This document shows, in pieces, positions 10,001 through 19,240 of a stretch of 64,000 bases of DNA. This stretch comes from G963665545 sp963665545 (GTDB lineage: Bacteria; Pseudomonadota; Gammaproteobacteria; Xanthomonadales; SZUA-36). A program made the position numbers and the translations under genes. Under the pieces are notes generated by a model that saw only the letters and a program-made list of their open reading frames with translations, was not told where the DNA came from and did not search any database. Each line of letters begins with the position of its first letter. Position 1 is the first letter of the stretch. Where the stretch lies: contig CAXXKZ010000012.1 in the NCBI GenBank assembly GCA_963665545.2, positions 1 through 64,000 of the forward strand, given 5' to 3'.

Positions 10001-10156
10001 GGGCTATCTTTCGCAACCCTTTTGATCCTGCTGGTCATTCCGGCGTTCATCGTGCTGCTTGAAAATGCCAAGAGCAGGCTCTCTCACTTCTTGCCCAAGC
10101 GATTCGAAATTACAGCGTTGGGTTTCAAACGAAGGTTCCTCGGCACCCAGCAATGA
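6962..10156 (+). CDS. RND family efflux transporter permease
   Basis: 1064 residues, AcrB/MexF-like length. The frame opens with TTG at 6962 (a TAG lies three bases before). A second TTG at 7019 is possible, and the first ATG (7064) is already inside the first membrane helix, so a non-ATG start is likely. Features: the first TM helix (ANLTMIIMFLAGIWAF), the periplasmic porter domain, then TM helices with the proton-relay pair in GIVVDDAIVVAED near residue 410, a second periplasmic half, and the last TM bundle (TGIVVNDSIVLLSF). It exports drugs or other small molecules with the adaptor encoded next. Its stop overlaps the adaptor start (ATGA at 10153-10156). No outer-membrane channel gene is adjacent. 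Confidence 0.9.
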   Translation: MARILDSNWRACLHNWTEKLIEVFAKHKVAANLTMIIMFLAGIWAFNTIPAQLDPPRKMTMVIVEMTWPGASAEDMAELVTTPVENQLRNITGLRELNSRSISGYMRLLAWFHNDADMTLALDTVKQRVDSIRNLPKDIETPIVQLREEFQPIALIQVTGNGDVNELIPIVRRMEKELLQRGVERIDFGGLPAEEMSLQVSSQKLLELGLTYDELAEQISRLSQNVPAGTIGRGHGTKQLRGLDQRREAHEFEQILIESHDQLIRLDSFAKVERRPREGQPIVTRQDRPTIEMELRRKPNTDAKRASENLESWLKETRETLPEGVEISKGWDAWGLIGAQIDLIIKNGLSGLLLVILTLFIFLNGRVGLWVTVGIPVSFAMALALLWGVFGFGLAIVCLIGFIMALGIVVDDAIVVAEDAVAHLEQGEPALQAAVGGARRMFVPVVASSLTTMAAFIPIVIVGGEMEATMLALPAVLLCVVLASLIECFLVLPGHLSHSLRNYTPPSPTSFRARFDAGFIRFRQEKFEPLLRRALDYPGATVCAAVGAAIIAISLVASERVTFSMNVGFSPESLSANVEFGASATDAQKRRFIQHLEKALAETNTEVENENVLGWVLRRNIAKFNDENQQGVQFASLEAQYAFKEDRTIPPDDFVRSWQRKITAPPYVEQLLVAVEGGMNNGQSDLQVVLSGEDLDALKAGAEEFSVALNNYPGVSNVIDNLPYGSEQVVFELTPAARSLGLTSQSLGRQLHAAYSGRRVQIFNQNENELEGKVQLPDAERDDLLRLQQFPIKIPDGQFVPLANVARLYNRRGIDLIRHTDSRMSVSISADVDKEVNTARVILNDLKEVTLPGILSRHNLTFGLSGFSHSEQVLLDTLWLGAKLTLVLIFLILAWVFASYLWPLAIMMAIPFGISGAIFGHWFMGMNLSAMSILAILSLTGIVVNDSIVLLSFLKREVESGMPIREALERAVKARFRAVLLTSLTTIAGLLPLMFETSSLAAMITPIAVTICFGLSFATLLILLVIPAFIVLLENAKSRLSHFLPKRFEITALGFKRRFLGTQQ

Positions 10157-11517
10157 GCGCCTACTTGCAAGTACGGAAATTGATTATGAAAAGACTGCTA
10201 AATACGCCCAGAAAACAACGATTCATGGCTGGTGTGGGGTTTTTGACCATTGCAGTATTGGCCAGCTTTTCGATTTTCGCCACTGTCCCAGAGCCCGTGA
10301 TTCCCGAGCACCTGGAAAAAGCCTGGCCTGTTTCAGTAATGGAAATAGCACCTGAGCGCCTGGCGCCGATCTTCAGTACTTTTGGCAAAGTCGAATCCAA
10401 CAACATTGCCGAACTGCGAACCAATGTCATCGCCGAGGTAACCCATGTTTACGTCCGCGAAGGACAGTGGGCCGTTGAAGGCGAGTTGTTGCTGGAATTG
10501 CGCAAGGATGAGTTGGAACTTCGCGTTAACGAGATGGCGGCAAACCTGGCACAGCAAAAAGCCATGCTGGCTTCGATCGAAACCGAAAGCCGCCTGATCA
10601 ATGAGACTTCCGAGCACTTTGAATCGGTCTGGTAGCTGTCGCAAAAAAAGCTCACGCGTCAGCAGGATTTGCTGGAAAAACGCATGATTTCCCAGGCCAT
10701 GATGGACTACGCAATTCAAATGGCGAGCCAGGCCACCATTGCATACCAAAACCACGTGCGCGCGCTGGCCGACTTCCCCAACCTGATTGCCCAGCACCAA
10801 GCCCGCGTGGCGCACGCCAATGCGCAGTGGCAACAGTCTCTGATCAACCTTGACAAGGCCGAAGTCCGTGCACCCTTCAGTGGACCTGTACTGGAGGTTT
10901 CAGTTGCGGTTGGGGATCACAGCTCATTAACGACTGCCCTGGTCACCATGGCCGATGACCGCGAGTTCGTGATCCGCGCGCCGGTGCCCAACATTCACGT
11001 CAGGCGTTTTCGAGACTATATGGATCTTGGGCAGCCCATCCAGTCGCGCGCTGAAATCGCCGGCCGCGTGGTGACGTTGAACCTTGACCGCCTGGCGAGC
11101 AACGTCAAGGCCGGCCAGAGCGGCCTGGATGCGTTCTTCCGGATGGATGTAACAGACAAAAAGCTGCTGCCTGAAATTGGCCGGGTGATCAATATGACCG
11201 TCACCCTGCCGGTTGAAGACAATGTCGTGGCGCTGCCGGTGCAATCGATATATGAGAACGACCGCATTTACCAGGTTGAGGGTGACCGCCTCCAGGCTGT
11301 CACGATTTCCCGGGTGGGCGATTACCAGACCGCCAGCGGACAATATCGCGTTTTGGTCCGCTCCGTGGACTTGCACGCCGGGCAGAAAATCATTACCACA
11401 CAATTGCCGCGCGCCATATCTGGTTTGTTGGTGGCGCCCATAGATGCAAACGGCAAGACAAGCGCCGCATTGGACACCCGCGATGCGATTGAGAAGGACC
11501 AATTGGTAAGCCGCTAG
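10153..11517 (+). pseudogene. RND periplasmic adaptor (HlyD/AcrA-type), interrupted by in-frame amber
   Basis: One frame from ATG 10153 (or ATG 10186, better for a signal anchor) to TAG 11515-11517, broken by TAG at 10633-10635 (codon 161) with no shift of frame. Before the stop: an N-terminal membrane anchor (GVGFLTIAVLASFSIFA), the first half of the lipoyl domain (AEVTHVYVREGQWAVEGELL) and the start of the coiled-coil hairpin. After it: the rest of the hairpin, the second lipoyl half (KAEVRAPFSGPVLEV) and the beta-barrel and membrane-proximal domains. The intact length would be about 454 residues with one sense codon at the TAG. It is translationally coupled to the RND gene. It is a nonsense pseudogene unless the amber is suppressed or a sequencing error. 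Confidence 0.8.
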
Positions 11518-11580
11518 AGACCGGATGCCGGGCATGTTCCTGCACAGGACGGGCACGCGGCGTCAAGGGCGGACCCAAAC

Positions 11581-11627
11581 CGGCCTGCCATGCAACAGGC
11601 CGATTAAGACTTTTTTAACTTAATTGA
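11581..11627 (+). terminator. possible terminator after the RND/adaptor operon
   Basis: Stem CGGCCTG (11581-11587) with CAGGCCG (11596-11602) and an 8-nt loop. A T6 run follows after a short spacer, so it is not ideal. Confidence 0.45.
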
Positions 11628-11820
11628 AGATTATTTCGATTTCGACAATTATCTGAATTGTGCTGATTTTCGAATCGTAACTACTTGAAAACTAGATTTT
11701 TCTTACATGCCCTTCGAGCATTTTTTTGTCCAAACTTAACCGTTTCTGCATAGTCAATTGCCGGAATGAACTAGGACCTATCACACCGGGGCATTACTAT
11801 TGGCATACGGTCCGGTCAGA
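11603..11820. other. AT-rich intergenic stretch, probable displaced promoter region of the first TonB receptor
   Basis: No gene is visible. The segment is much richer in A+T than its surroundings (runs such as AACTTAATTGAAGATTATTTCG). Before the IS256-family insertion it would have lain directly upstream of the TonB receptor at 13285, so it probably held that gene's promoter. Confidence 0.4.
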
Positions 11821-13222
11821 CGAGATTTGAGCTATTGTCAAATCTGGTGTTTAGCCATTTGATTCAAGCGGCGACCTGATCAATCTCTTTTACCTCGATC
11901 CCATCTTTGAATTTCACCCCCGTAATCACCTTGGCCAGGTAATCAAAGCCGCGTAGCCGGCGCCATTTCTTTTCCGCACACTGGCTCAATTTGAACATCA
12001 TATGCAACATGCCATTGCGCGTCAGACAACCTTTGGATCTTTTGGTCCGGTGGCGGATGGTGGCAAAGGTGGATTCAATCGGGTTGCTGGTCCGGATGCT
12101 CTGCCAGTGTTGGGCCGGAAAATCATAAAATGCCAACAGTTCATCCCGATCCTTGAGCAAACAGCTCGTCGCTTTCGGGTATTTCGCCTCAAAGATCTCA
12201 ATAAACAAATCAAACGCCTTGTTTGCATCATCCTTGGTTTCCGCCTGCCAGATGGCGTGCAGGGCCTGCTTGGCTTTGGGTTGTGCGGATTTCGGCAAAC
12301 AATTCAGTACATTCATGGTCTTGTGCATCCAGCAGCGTTGCGGGCGGCTGGCCGGAAAGATTTCATCCAGCGCCGCCCAAAAACCCATCGCACCATCACC
12401 AATCGCCAGTTGTGGGGCGCTCATGCCGCGCGACTTCAGATTCAGCAACACCTCACGCCAACTCTGAGTCGATTCTCGCACCCCGTCCTCAATCGCCAGA
12501 AAATGTTTTTCGCCGCGTTCATTGACACCAATGATCACCAGCGCGCAGAGCTTGGCATCCTCCGCCCGCAGCCCACTGTAGACACCATCAGCCCAGACAT
12601 ACACCCACCGGTCCTGTCCCAGGCGACGCTGGCTCCACGCTCGATATTCCTCCGCCCATACCTGTTTCAGGCGGGATACCGTGCTGGCCGACAGACCCTG
12701 TGCCTGCGGGCCCACCAGTACCCGCAACGCCTCAGCCATCTCACCGCTGGATACCCCTTTGAGGTACAACCACGGAATGGCTGCCTCGAAAGTCGCTGTC
12801 TTGCGCACATATGGCGGCACCAGCACCGACTGAAAACTCACTGCTTCACCGGTCTTCGAGCGCACCTTGGGAATTCTCACCCGGATCGGTCCCAGGCCGG
12901 TCTGCAACTCACGTTCTGGCAGGTAACCGTTGCGCACCACACCGGCATGACCTGATTCGGTACGCCAATCCTGATACTTGGCCAGCAGCTCCTGGACTTC
13001 ACTTTCCACCGCTTCGGCGAGCAGCTTCCGGGCGCCTTCTTTGAGCAATTCGGTCAACGGATCGGCACTGATTGCTCGACGTTCCAGTTCAATAACATTA
13101 TTCTTGTTCATAGTGGCGTATCTCCTTTGGTTGCTTTGAAGTTTGGTAACAACAAATCAACCAGATACGCCGCTTTTTTTCAACTGCTCAAACACCAGAT
13201 TCGATCATAACTCACGAGATTT
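11821..13222. mobile_element. complete IS256-family insertion sequence with 8-bp target duplication
   Basis: The target repeat CGAGATTT stands at 11821-11828 and 13215-13222. The imperfect inverted ends (~35 bp) start TGAGCTATTG on the left (from about 11828) and, read inward, TGAGTTATGA on the right (to 13214). Both share AATCTGGTGTTT. The ~1386-bp element holds one intact transposase. It landed between the arms of a host inverted repeat, CGGTCCGGT (11808-11816) and ACCGGACCG (13236-13244), upstream of a TonB receptor gene. Confidence 0.9.
11864..13111 (-). CDS. IS256 family transposase (mutator type)
   Basis: 415 residues, full length for the family. The acidic triad is visible in WVYVWADGVY, AIGDGAMGFWAAL and TSNPIESTFATIRHRT, and the CWMHKTMNVL segment is typical of mutator-type transposases. 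The start is ATG at 13111, about 100 bp inside the right end of the element. The frame is intact, so it may be active. Confidence 0.93.
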   Translation of the reverse strand: MNKNNVIELERRAISADPLTELLKEGARKLLAEAVESEVQELLAKYQDWRTESGHAGVVRNGYLPERELQTGLGPIRVRIPKVRSKTGEAVSFQSVLVPPYVRKTATFEAAIPWLYLKGVSSGEMAEALRVLVGPQAQGLSASTVSRLKQVWAEEYRAWSQRRLGQDRWVYVWADGVYSGLRAEDAKLCALVIIGVNERGEKHFLAIEDGVRESTQSWREVLLNLKSRGMSAPQLAIGDGAMGFWAALDEIFPASRPQRCWMHKTMNVLNCLPKSAQPKAKQALHAIWQAETKDDANKAFDLFIEIFEAKYPKATSCLLKDRDELLAFYDFPAQHWQSIRTSNPIESTFATIRHRTKRSKGCLTRNGMLHMMFKLSQCAEKKWRRLRGFDYLAKVITGVKFKDGIEVKEIDQVAA

Positions 13223-13284
13223 ACGGGGAGTGCTAACCGGACCGACAAACATTCCTTAAAACATAAACAGGAAGTGACAATACC

Positions 13285-15584
13285 ATGCCTATATCAATGA
13301 GGTCCTTAGCAGCAATTGCCAGTTTCAGTCTCGCGCTGATGGCCGGAACATTTCACAGTACGACAGCATTGGCCCAGGATGAGGGCGATGAAGCACTAGA
13401 GCTGGAAGAAGTCATTGTTACTGCATCACGGCGCGAGGAGAGCCTACAAGACGTGGCCCTTGCGGTTACAGTACTCGATCCGGAAGTATTCGCCAAAGCC
13501 GGTATGACTGGTCTAAACGATATTCTGCCATTTGTGCCCGGCGTCAACTTTCAATATGGTGGCTCTCCCATTCTCAATGTAATATACATTCGAGGTATTA
13601 ATTCCATTGGCGCCGGTGGCGTCGGCACCTATATCGATGACGTTTCATACGGATCAGCAACCGTATACGCGGGGGGCGGTGCTGCTCTCGATGGCACATT
13701 GATGGACCTCGAAACGGTGAATGTTTTAAAAGGTCCTCAGGGCACACTTTATGGCGCCAGTTCATTGAGTGGTCTGATTAAGTACAAAACTCGCGACGCA
13801 TCGCTCGATCATTGGAGTGGCTCTATTTCTGCAGATCTCTCCGACACCAAGGGAGGAGGACTTAATCAACTGTACCGAGTGACGGCCAATGGCCCATTAT
13901 CACAAGACACGGTCGGCTTGAGCTTTACTGGTTTCTGGAGCGACAAAACAGGTTTTATCGACAACGTAACCATTCCAAAGGACAATTGGGACGACTATGA
14001 ATACTACGGCGGTTCAGGCAGTTTGCTGTTCAAACCAAACGACAAACTGACTGTCAAGGCTCAGGCGCTGTACCAAAACTCTACACAGCAAGGCATGGCC
14101 ACGATCCAGGGGGACAACGAAGGCAACCCCATACACGGTGATTATCTTACTGGCGAATTGGATGTCCAGCCGAGCACTTTTGAAACCAGCCTGTACGGCC
14201 TGACCATCGACTATGACTTTGGTTTCGCGACTCTCACATCAGTCACTAGTTATCAGGAAATGCAATTAGTCCAAACCGCCGATTTGACCATTCCTTTCGC
14301 TTTCCTTGCAGATTTGTTTTTCCCCGACAACGCCCCGCACACTTCAGCTCTGTTTGTGGGCGATCTGGGCTGGGAAAAATTCACGCAGGAGATCCGCCTT
14401 GTATCGGAAGACAACGAAAAGTTTGAATGGCTGGTGGGTGCTTATTACAACAAGGAGGAAGGCCACAATATCCAGGATCTTATAATCGTGCCGCCGGAGC
14501 CTACTTTTTTCTTTGCCAATTTCCCATCGACTTACATTGACAAGTCCCTTTTTGCCACAGGCACTTGGTACTTCACACCAGACTTCGACGCCAGCTTTGG
14601 CATGCGTTATAGCGAAACTTCCAATTCAGTCGAGCTCATCACCAATGACTCAATCCTGGTTCAGCCATTGCCCTTCAATAAAGTTGAAGAAAATGTCAAC
14701 AATTACCTGTTTAATGTCCGCTACCGGCCCAGCGACAACATGTCTGTCTACGGCCGGGTAGCCAGTGGATTCCGGCCTGGCGGCGCTAATTTTGTGATCG
14801 TTGACCCAGTAACTCAAGAGCCACTGGTAGACCCAGTTATAGGTTCCGATTCACTGTGGAGTTATGAGCTCGGCTTGAAGGGGAACAGCCCCGACGCCCG
14901 CTGGATTTACGAACTGGCAGTGTTCTATATTGACTGGCAAGATTACATTATTTTTGTAACTCGTGGGGGTCTGACTGTCGGCGGCAATGCCGAAAAGGCC
15001 ACCAGCAAAGGCGGCGAGGCAAGCTTGAATTTCGCTGTGACAGATTCATTCACAATCGGGGCCACATTGGGTTATTGAAGGGGAACACCAGCAAAGGCGG
15101 CGAGGCAAGCTTGAATTTCGCTGTGACAGATTCATTCACAATCGGGGCCACATTGGGTTATTCGGATGCAAAGCTCGGTTCCGATGAACCCGACCTCGGC
15201 GGTGCTAAGGGCACCCAATTACCAAACAGTTCAAAATGGGCAGCTACAGTGAACTTTACCTACGACTTCAATATCGGCAGCATACCGTGGTATTTTGCCG
15301 GTTCTTGGCGTTACAAAGGGAAAGTACCCGTTGGCTTCGAAGGCTACACCGATTCAGACGGCATGTTCTGGCAGTCTTCACAGCCTCGCTACATCATTGA
15401 TGCTTACAGCCTGGTGAATCTGAATGTGGGCTTCAGCACCGAACGATTTGATGCCTCTGTCTATGTAGACAATGTGCTTGATGAGTACGCCTACTACAAC
15501 TACGCCACCAACAACACTGGTTTTGCGTTGGGTGTACCCACCCGGCCGCGCACCATTGGCGTGGTGTTGAGAGCGAAATTCTGA
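13285..15584 (+). pseudogene. TonB-dependent receptor (copy 1), frameshifted by an 86-bp duplication
   Basis: An outer-membrane receptor with signal peptide (LALMAGTFHSTTALA), TonB-box/plug region (LEEVIVTASRREESLQDVAL, then IRGIN) and beta-barrel ending in aromatic-basic residues (VVLRAKF). A 76-bp unit at 15001-15076 recurs at 15087-15162. The 10-bp spacer plus unit adds 86 bp, so the frame stops at TGA 15076-15078 (597 codons) and the barrel end is out of frame from about 15075 to 15584. Removing 86 bp gives 738 codons, exactly the length of the neighbouring copy 2. The spacer (GAAGGGGAAC) matches 14877-14886, pointing to slippage or local recombination. The substrate is unknown. IS256 sits 60 bp upstream. 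Confidence 0.88.
15001..15162 (+). repeat. 76-bp direct duplication, period 86 bp
   Basis: Copies at 15001-15076 and 15087-15162 appear identical on reading. Between them, 15075-15087 (TTGAAGGGGAACA) repeats 14875-14887, so the junction joins the end of the unit to sequence from ~125 bp upstream and then back to the unit's start. Confidence 0.9.
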
Positions 15585-15615
15585 CCGAATAATCAGTTTC
15601 AATAACGCTAGAACC

Positions 15616-15643
15616 GTTTGGGCCCATCCGGGCCCAAACTTTT
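15616..15643 (+). terminator. rho-independent terminator after TonB receptor copy 1
   Basis: Perfect 10-bp stem GTTTGGGCCC (15616-15625) and GGGCCCAAAC (15630-15639), loop ATCC, then four T. Confidence 0.8.
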
Positions 15644-16583
15644 ACACACGAGGAAGAAAAATATTATGACCATTCAAACCCGGTATTTCGCTGGCATTGT
15701 CAGCATTGTTTTGGCGCTGATGGGGGGTGCGTTTAACAGTCCCACTGCCCTGGCGCAGGATGAGGGCGAAGACGCGATGGAGTTGGAAGAAGTAATCGTT
15801 ACTGCTTCTAGACGTGAAGAAGTTCTGCAAGACGTAGCACTCGCGGTCGCAGTACTGGACCCCGAGGAATTTGCCAAAGCCGGTCTAACAAGCCTAAAAG
15901 CCATACTTCCTTTCGTTCCTGGAGTAATTGTTCAGGACGGCGGCGCTACGTTTGGTAATGGTGTGTTCATTCGGGGCATTAATGCTGTCGGCGCGGCCGG
16001 TGTTGGCACTTACGTTGATGACATTCCCTACGGCTCATCGACTGTATATGCCGGTGGCGGCGCACCGGTAGACGGCACGCTTCTTGACTTAGAGTCTTTA
16101 AATGTCTTGAAGGGCCCTCAGGGTACCCTATACGGCGCCAGCGCCATGGGTGGACTGCTGAAATTCAAAACCAGAGATGCGTCTCTTGATCACTGGTCCG
16201 GAAACATCTCCGCAGACCTCTCCTCAACCAAGGGCGGCGGTCTGAATCAGTTATATCGTGTCAGTGCAAATGGCCCCCTGTCTCAGGACACCGTTGGTCT
16301 GAGTTTCACCGGTTTCTGGCAAGACAAGACAGGCTACATTGACAATTTGACCATCCCGAGAGAGGGCTGGGATGACTATGAGTATTATGGCGGTTCAGCC
16401 AGTCTGCTTTTCGTCCCGACCGACAAACTAACGGTCAAGGCGCAGGTTTTGTATCAGAACTCCACCCAGGATGGCGTGGCCACCGTCCAAGGGGACAATG
16501 AGGGCGTGCCCATATTCAGTGAATACGAAACCGGAGAAACCGATGTTCAACCGAGCACATTTGAGACCAGCCTGTTCGGCCTG

Positions 16584-17876
16584 TCCTTAGTGACACTTGG
16601 TTTACAGATTATTCCGGACACATGGTTTACACATTAATGCATTTGGGAGATACCCAGATGCCTTGGAAAGAGTGTAAACCGATGGATGAAAGATTGAGAT
16701 TTATTGCCCGCCTGCTGGAAGGCGAGAAGATGGCATGCCTGTGCCGCGAGTTCGGCATTTCACGCGTCACCGGTTACAAGATATACAAGCGCTACAAAGA
16801 ATGTGGTCTCGATGCGCTCTACGACCGTAGCCGTGCACCCTACCGGCAAGCCAACCAGCTACCCTTCCAGATTGAGCGCACTATTCTCGGTATCAAAAAG
16901 GAGCACCCGTCCTGGGGCGCACCCAAGATCCGTGACAAATTGATCCGGGCCTACCCGATGATCAAGCCACCGGCCATCAGCACCGTGCACGCTGTGCTCG
17001 ACCGCAATGGCCTGGTCAAGCGCCGCAAGCGGCGGCGCTATAAAGCACGAGGAACCCCTCTCAGTGGCGCACACCAACCCAACGGACTATGGTGTGCCGA
17101 TTACAAGGGTGAGTTTAAACTGGGTAACAAGAAGTATTGTTACCCACTAACCATCACCGATTACCGATCCCGCTATCTGCTCAGCTGTGAGGGGTTGGAG
17201 TCCACCAAGTCAGACTTCGCGTTTAGTGTTTTTGAACGTGCTTTCAAAGACTTCGGGCTACCCAAGGCGATTCGTACCGACAACGGCACTCCCTTTGCCA
17301 GCGCCAATGCCCTGTTCGGACTGAGCAAGTTGTCGGTGTGGTGGCTACGCCTGGGCATCAACATCCAACGCATCAAGCCAGGCCACCCCGAGCAGAATGG
17401 TCGCCATGAGCGTATGCACCTGACCTTGAAGAACGAGACCACCAAGCCTGCTTCATTCAATTTCCTGCAACAACAGGAACGCTTCGACCGCTTCTTGGGG
17501 GTTTACAACAATGAGCGTCCCCATCAGGCGCTACGTGGCGTTTACCCAGGTGATGTGTATACACCTTCAGCGCAGCAATACCAACGACCAGATGAGCCCG
17601 AGTATCCCTATCACGACCGCACCATCCGTGTCACCCGCTGCGGCCGTATCTGTATTGGCAAGCGCAAGATCAACTTCAGCACAGTGTTTGCTGGCCAGGT
17701 GGTTGGCATCAGAGAAGTCGCGAACGACATTTGGCTGGTCAGCTTTATGGATTATGATCTGGGATTCTTTGATAATGAAAGAGGCCGGGTAGAACCCGGC
17801 CCCAATCCGTTCGTGCCGGACAGAGTGTTAACCATGTGTCCGGAATAAGGTGTAAACCATGTGACCGGTATGCACC
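16584..17876 (+). mobile_element. IS481-family insertion sequence
   Basis: Imperfect 41-bp inverted repeats at 16592-16632 and 17825-17865 (about five mismatches), each containing two tandem copies of a TGGTTTACA-type motif. Host sequence GCCTG at 16579-16583 recurs at 17877-17881 as a likely 5-bp target duplication. The outer edges are set from the continuity of the interrupted gene: 8 bp on the left and 11 bp on the right lie between the duplication and the repeats and do not match each other, so exact tips are uncertain. Confidence 0.85.
16658..17848 (+). CDS. IS481 family transposase
   Basis: 396 residues from ATG 16658 (GGGAG nine bases upstream; ATGs at 16622 and 16637 lie in or near the terminal repeat). 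The N-terminal helix-turn-helix is MACLCREFGISRVTGYKIYK. The rve/DDE core has Asp in WCADYKGEF, Asp in IRTDNGTPFAS, and Glu in GHPEQNGRHERMH. The stop codon is inside the right inverted repeat. The frame is intact. Confidence 0.92.
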   Translation: MPWKECKPMDERLRFIARLLEGEKMACLCREFGISRVTGYKIYKRYKECGLDALYDRSRAPYRQANQLPFQIERTILGIKKEHPSWGAPKIRDKLIRAYPMIKPPAISTVHAVLDRNGLVKRRKRRRYKARGTPLSGAHQPNGLWCADYKGEFKLGNKKYCYPLTITDYRSRYLLSCEGLESTKSDFAFSVFERAFKDFGLPKAIRTDNGTPFASANALFGLSKLSVWWLRLGINIQRIKPGHPEQNGRHERMHLTLKNETTKPASFNFLQQQERFDRFLGVYNNERPHQALRGVYPGDVYTPSAQQYQRPDEPEYPYHDRTIRVTRCGRICIGKRKINFSTVFAGQVVGIREVANDIWLVSFMDYDLGFFDNERGRVEPGPNPFVPDRVLTMCPE

Positions 17877-19209
17877 GCCTGACCATCGACTACGATTTTG
17901 GATTCGCAACTTTGACCTCGGTGACAAGTTTCCAGGAATTGGAATTTACCCAGACCGCAGATTTGACGATACCCTTTGCAGCTTTTGCCGACTTGTTTTT
18001 TCCCGAAAACGCTCCCCATACCTCCGCGCTTTTCGTAGGCAACCTGGGTTGGGACAAGTTCACTCAGGAGGTGCGCCTGACCTCCGAATCCAACGGGAAG
18101 TTTGAATGGCTGCTCGGCGGCTATTATTCGAATGAGGAGGGATTCAATATCCAAACCCTTAATCTCACGCCACCAGAGCCCCTGTTCTTCTTTGCGAATT
18201 TTCCATCCGAATACACCGAAAAAGCCGTGTTCGCCAATGGCACCTACTACTTTACACCCAACTTTGACGCCAGCTTTGGTATCCGTTACAGCGACAATAC
18301 AAACTCAGTGTTGCTCGAAACGAGAGATTCTATCCTCGTCGCACCAGTGCCATTCAACGAGGTCGAAGAAAAACTCACCAACTACTTGTTCAATATGCGC
18401 TATCGCCCCAGCGACAACATGTCATTCTACGCTCGCGCTGCCAGTGGCTATAGGCCCGGTGGCGCCAACTTCGTTCTGCTTGACCCTGTCAGCGGCGAAC
18501 CGATTACCGATCCACAATTTGATGCGGATTCGCTCTGGAATTACGATCTCGGCCTCAAGGGTACAAGCGCCAATGGCCGCGTCAGTTATGATGTCGCCGT
18601 CTTCTATATCGACTGGCAGGATTACCAGATCGGTGTGGTTCGCGGCGGTCTTTCGGTCCTTGGCAACGCCGATTCGGCAACCAGTAAGGGCTTTGAAGGC
18701 TCGCTGAATCTGGCCGCTACAGATGACTTGACATTCGGGGCCACCCTATCTTATATAGATGCCACTCTCGACGTTGATGAACCTGACCTTGGCGGCGCAG
18801 AAGGCACACAGCTCCCCAACTCCCCAGAGTGGTCCGGCTCAGTAACTTTCAACTATAATTTCATGGTCGCCGGCGTACAGGCGTATTTCGGTGGTTCCTG
18901 GCGCTATGTAGGGAAAACCCCTGTCGGTTTCGAAGGCTTCACCGGTGATGACGGGACATTCTACCCTTCCTCGTCACCGCGCTATGATATCCCCAGTTAC
19001 GATGTTGCGAATCTGAATCTTGGTTTTAGTGCTGAGCGTTTTGATGCCTCAGTGTATGTCACCAACCTGTTCGACGACGATTCCTGGGTCAATTACGCCA
19101 CCAACTTCGCAGGGTTTGCACTGGGTGTGCCAATGCGTCCACGCACATTCGGCGTTGTCCTGAGGGCAAAATTCTAATTTTATAATACGATCGAAAATGC
19201 GTAGCATGT

Positions 19210-19236
19210 TTGGGCCCTTCGGGGCCCAATTTTTTT
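19210..19236 (+). terminator. rho-independent terminator after TonB receptor copy 2
   Basis: Stem TTGGGCCC (19210-19217) and GGGCCCAA (19222-19229), loop TTCG, then seven T. Almost the same hairpin as after copy 1, so the terminator was probably duplicated with the gene. Confidence 0.88.
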
Positions 19237-19240
19237 ACTC

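Larger units (their letters stand above)
15666..19177 (+). pseudogene. TonB-dependent receptor (copy 2), split by an IS481-family element
   Basis: N-terminal part 15666-16583 (306 codons: signal peptide, TonB box, plug, first strands) and C-terminal part 17882-19177 (431 residues, ending VVLRAKF). Taking out 16584-17881 leaves one copy of GCCTG and restores one frame of 737 residues, exactly the reconstructed length of copy 1. The join reads LFGL-TIDYDFGF, matching LYGLTIDYDFGF in copy 1. The two receptors are close paralogs throughout. Annotation as two separate genes would be wrong. The insertion separates the plug from most of the barrel, so no functional receptor is expected. Confidence 0.92.

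Noticed and set aside
12002..12955. 317-codon plus-strand frame in the IS256 element
   Set aside because: It is antisense to the intact transposase and has no recognisable domain.
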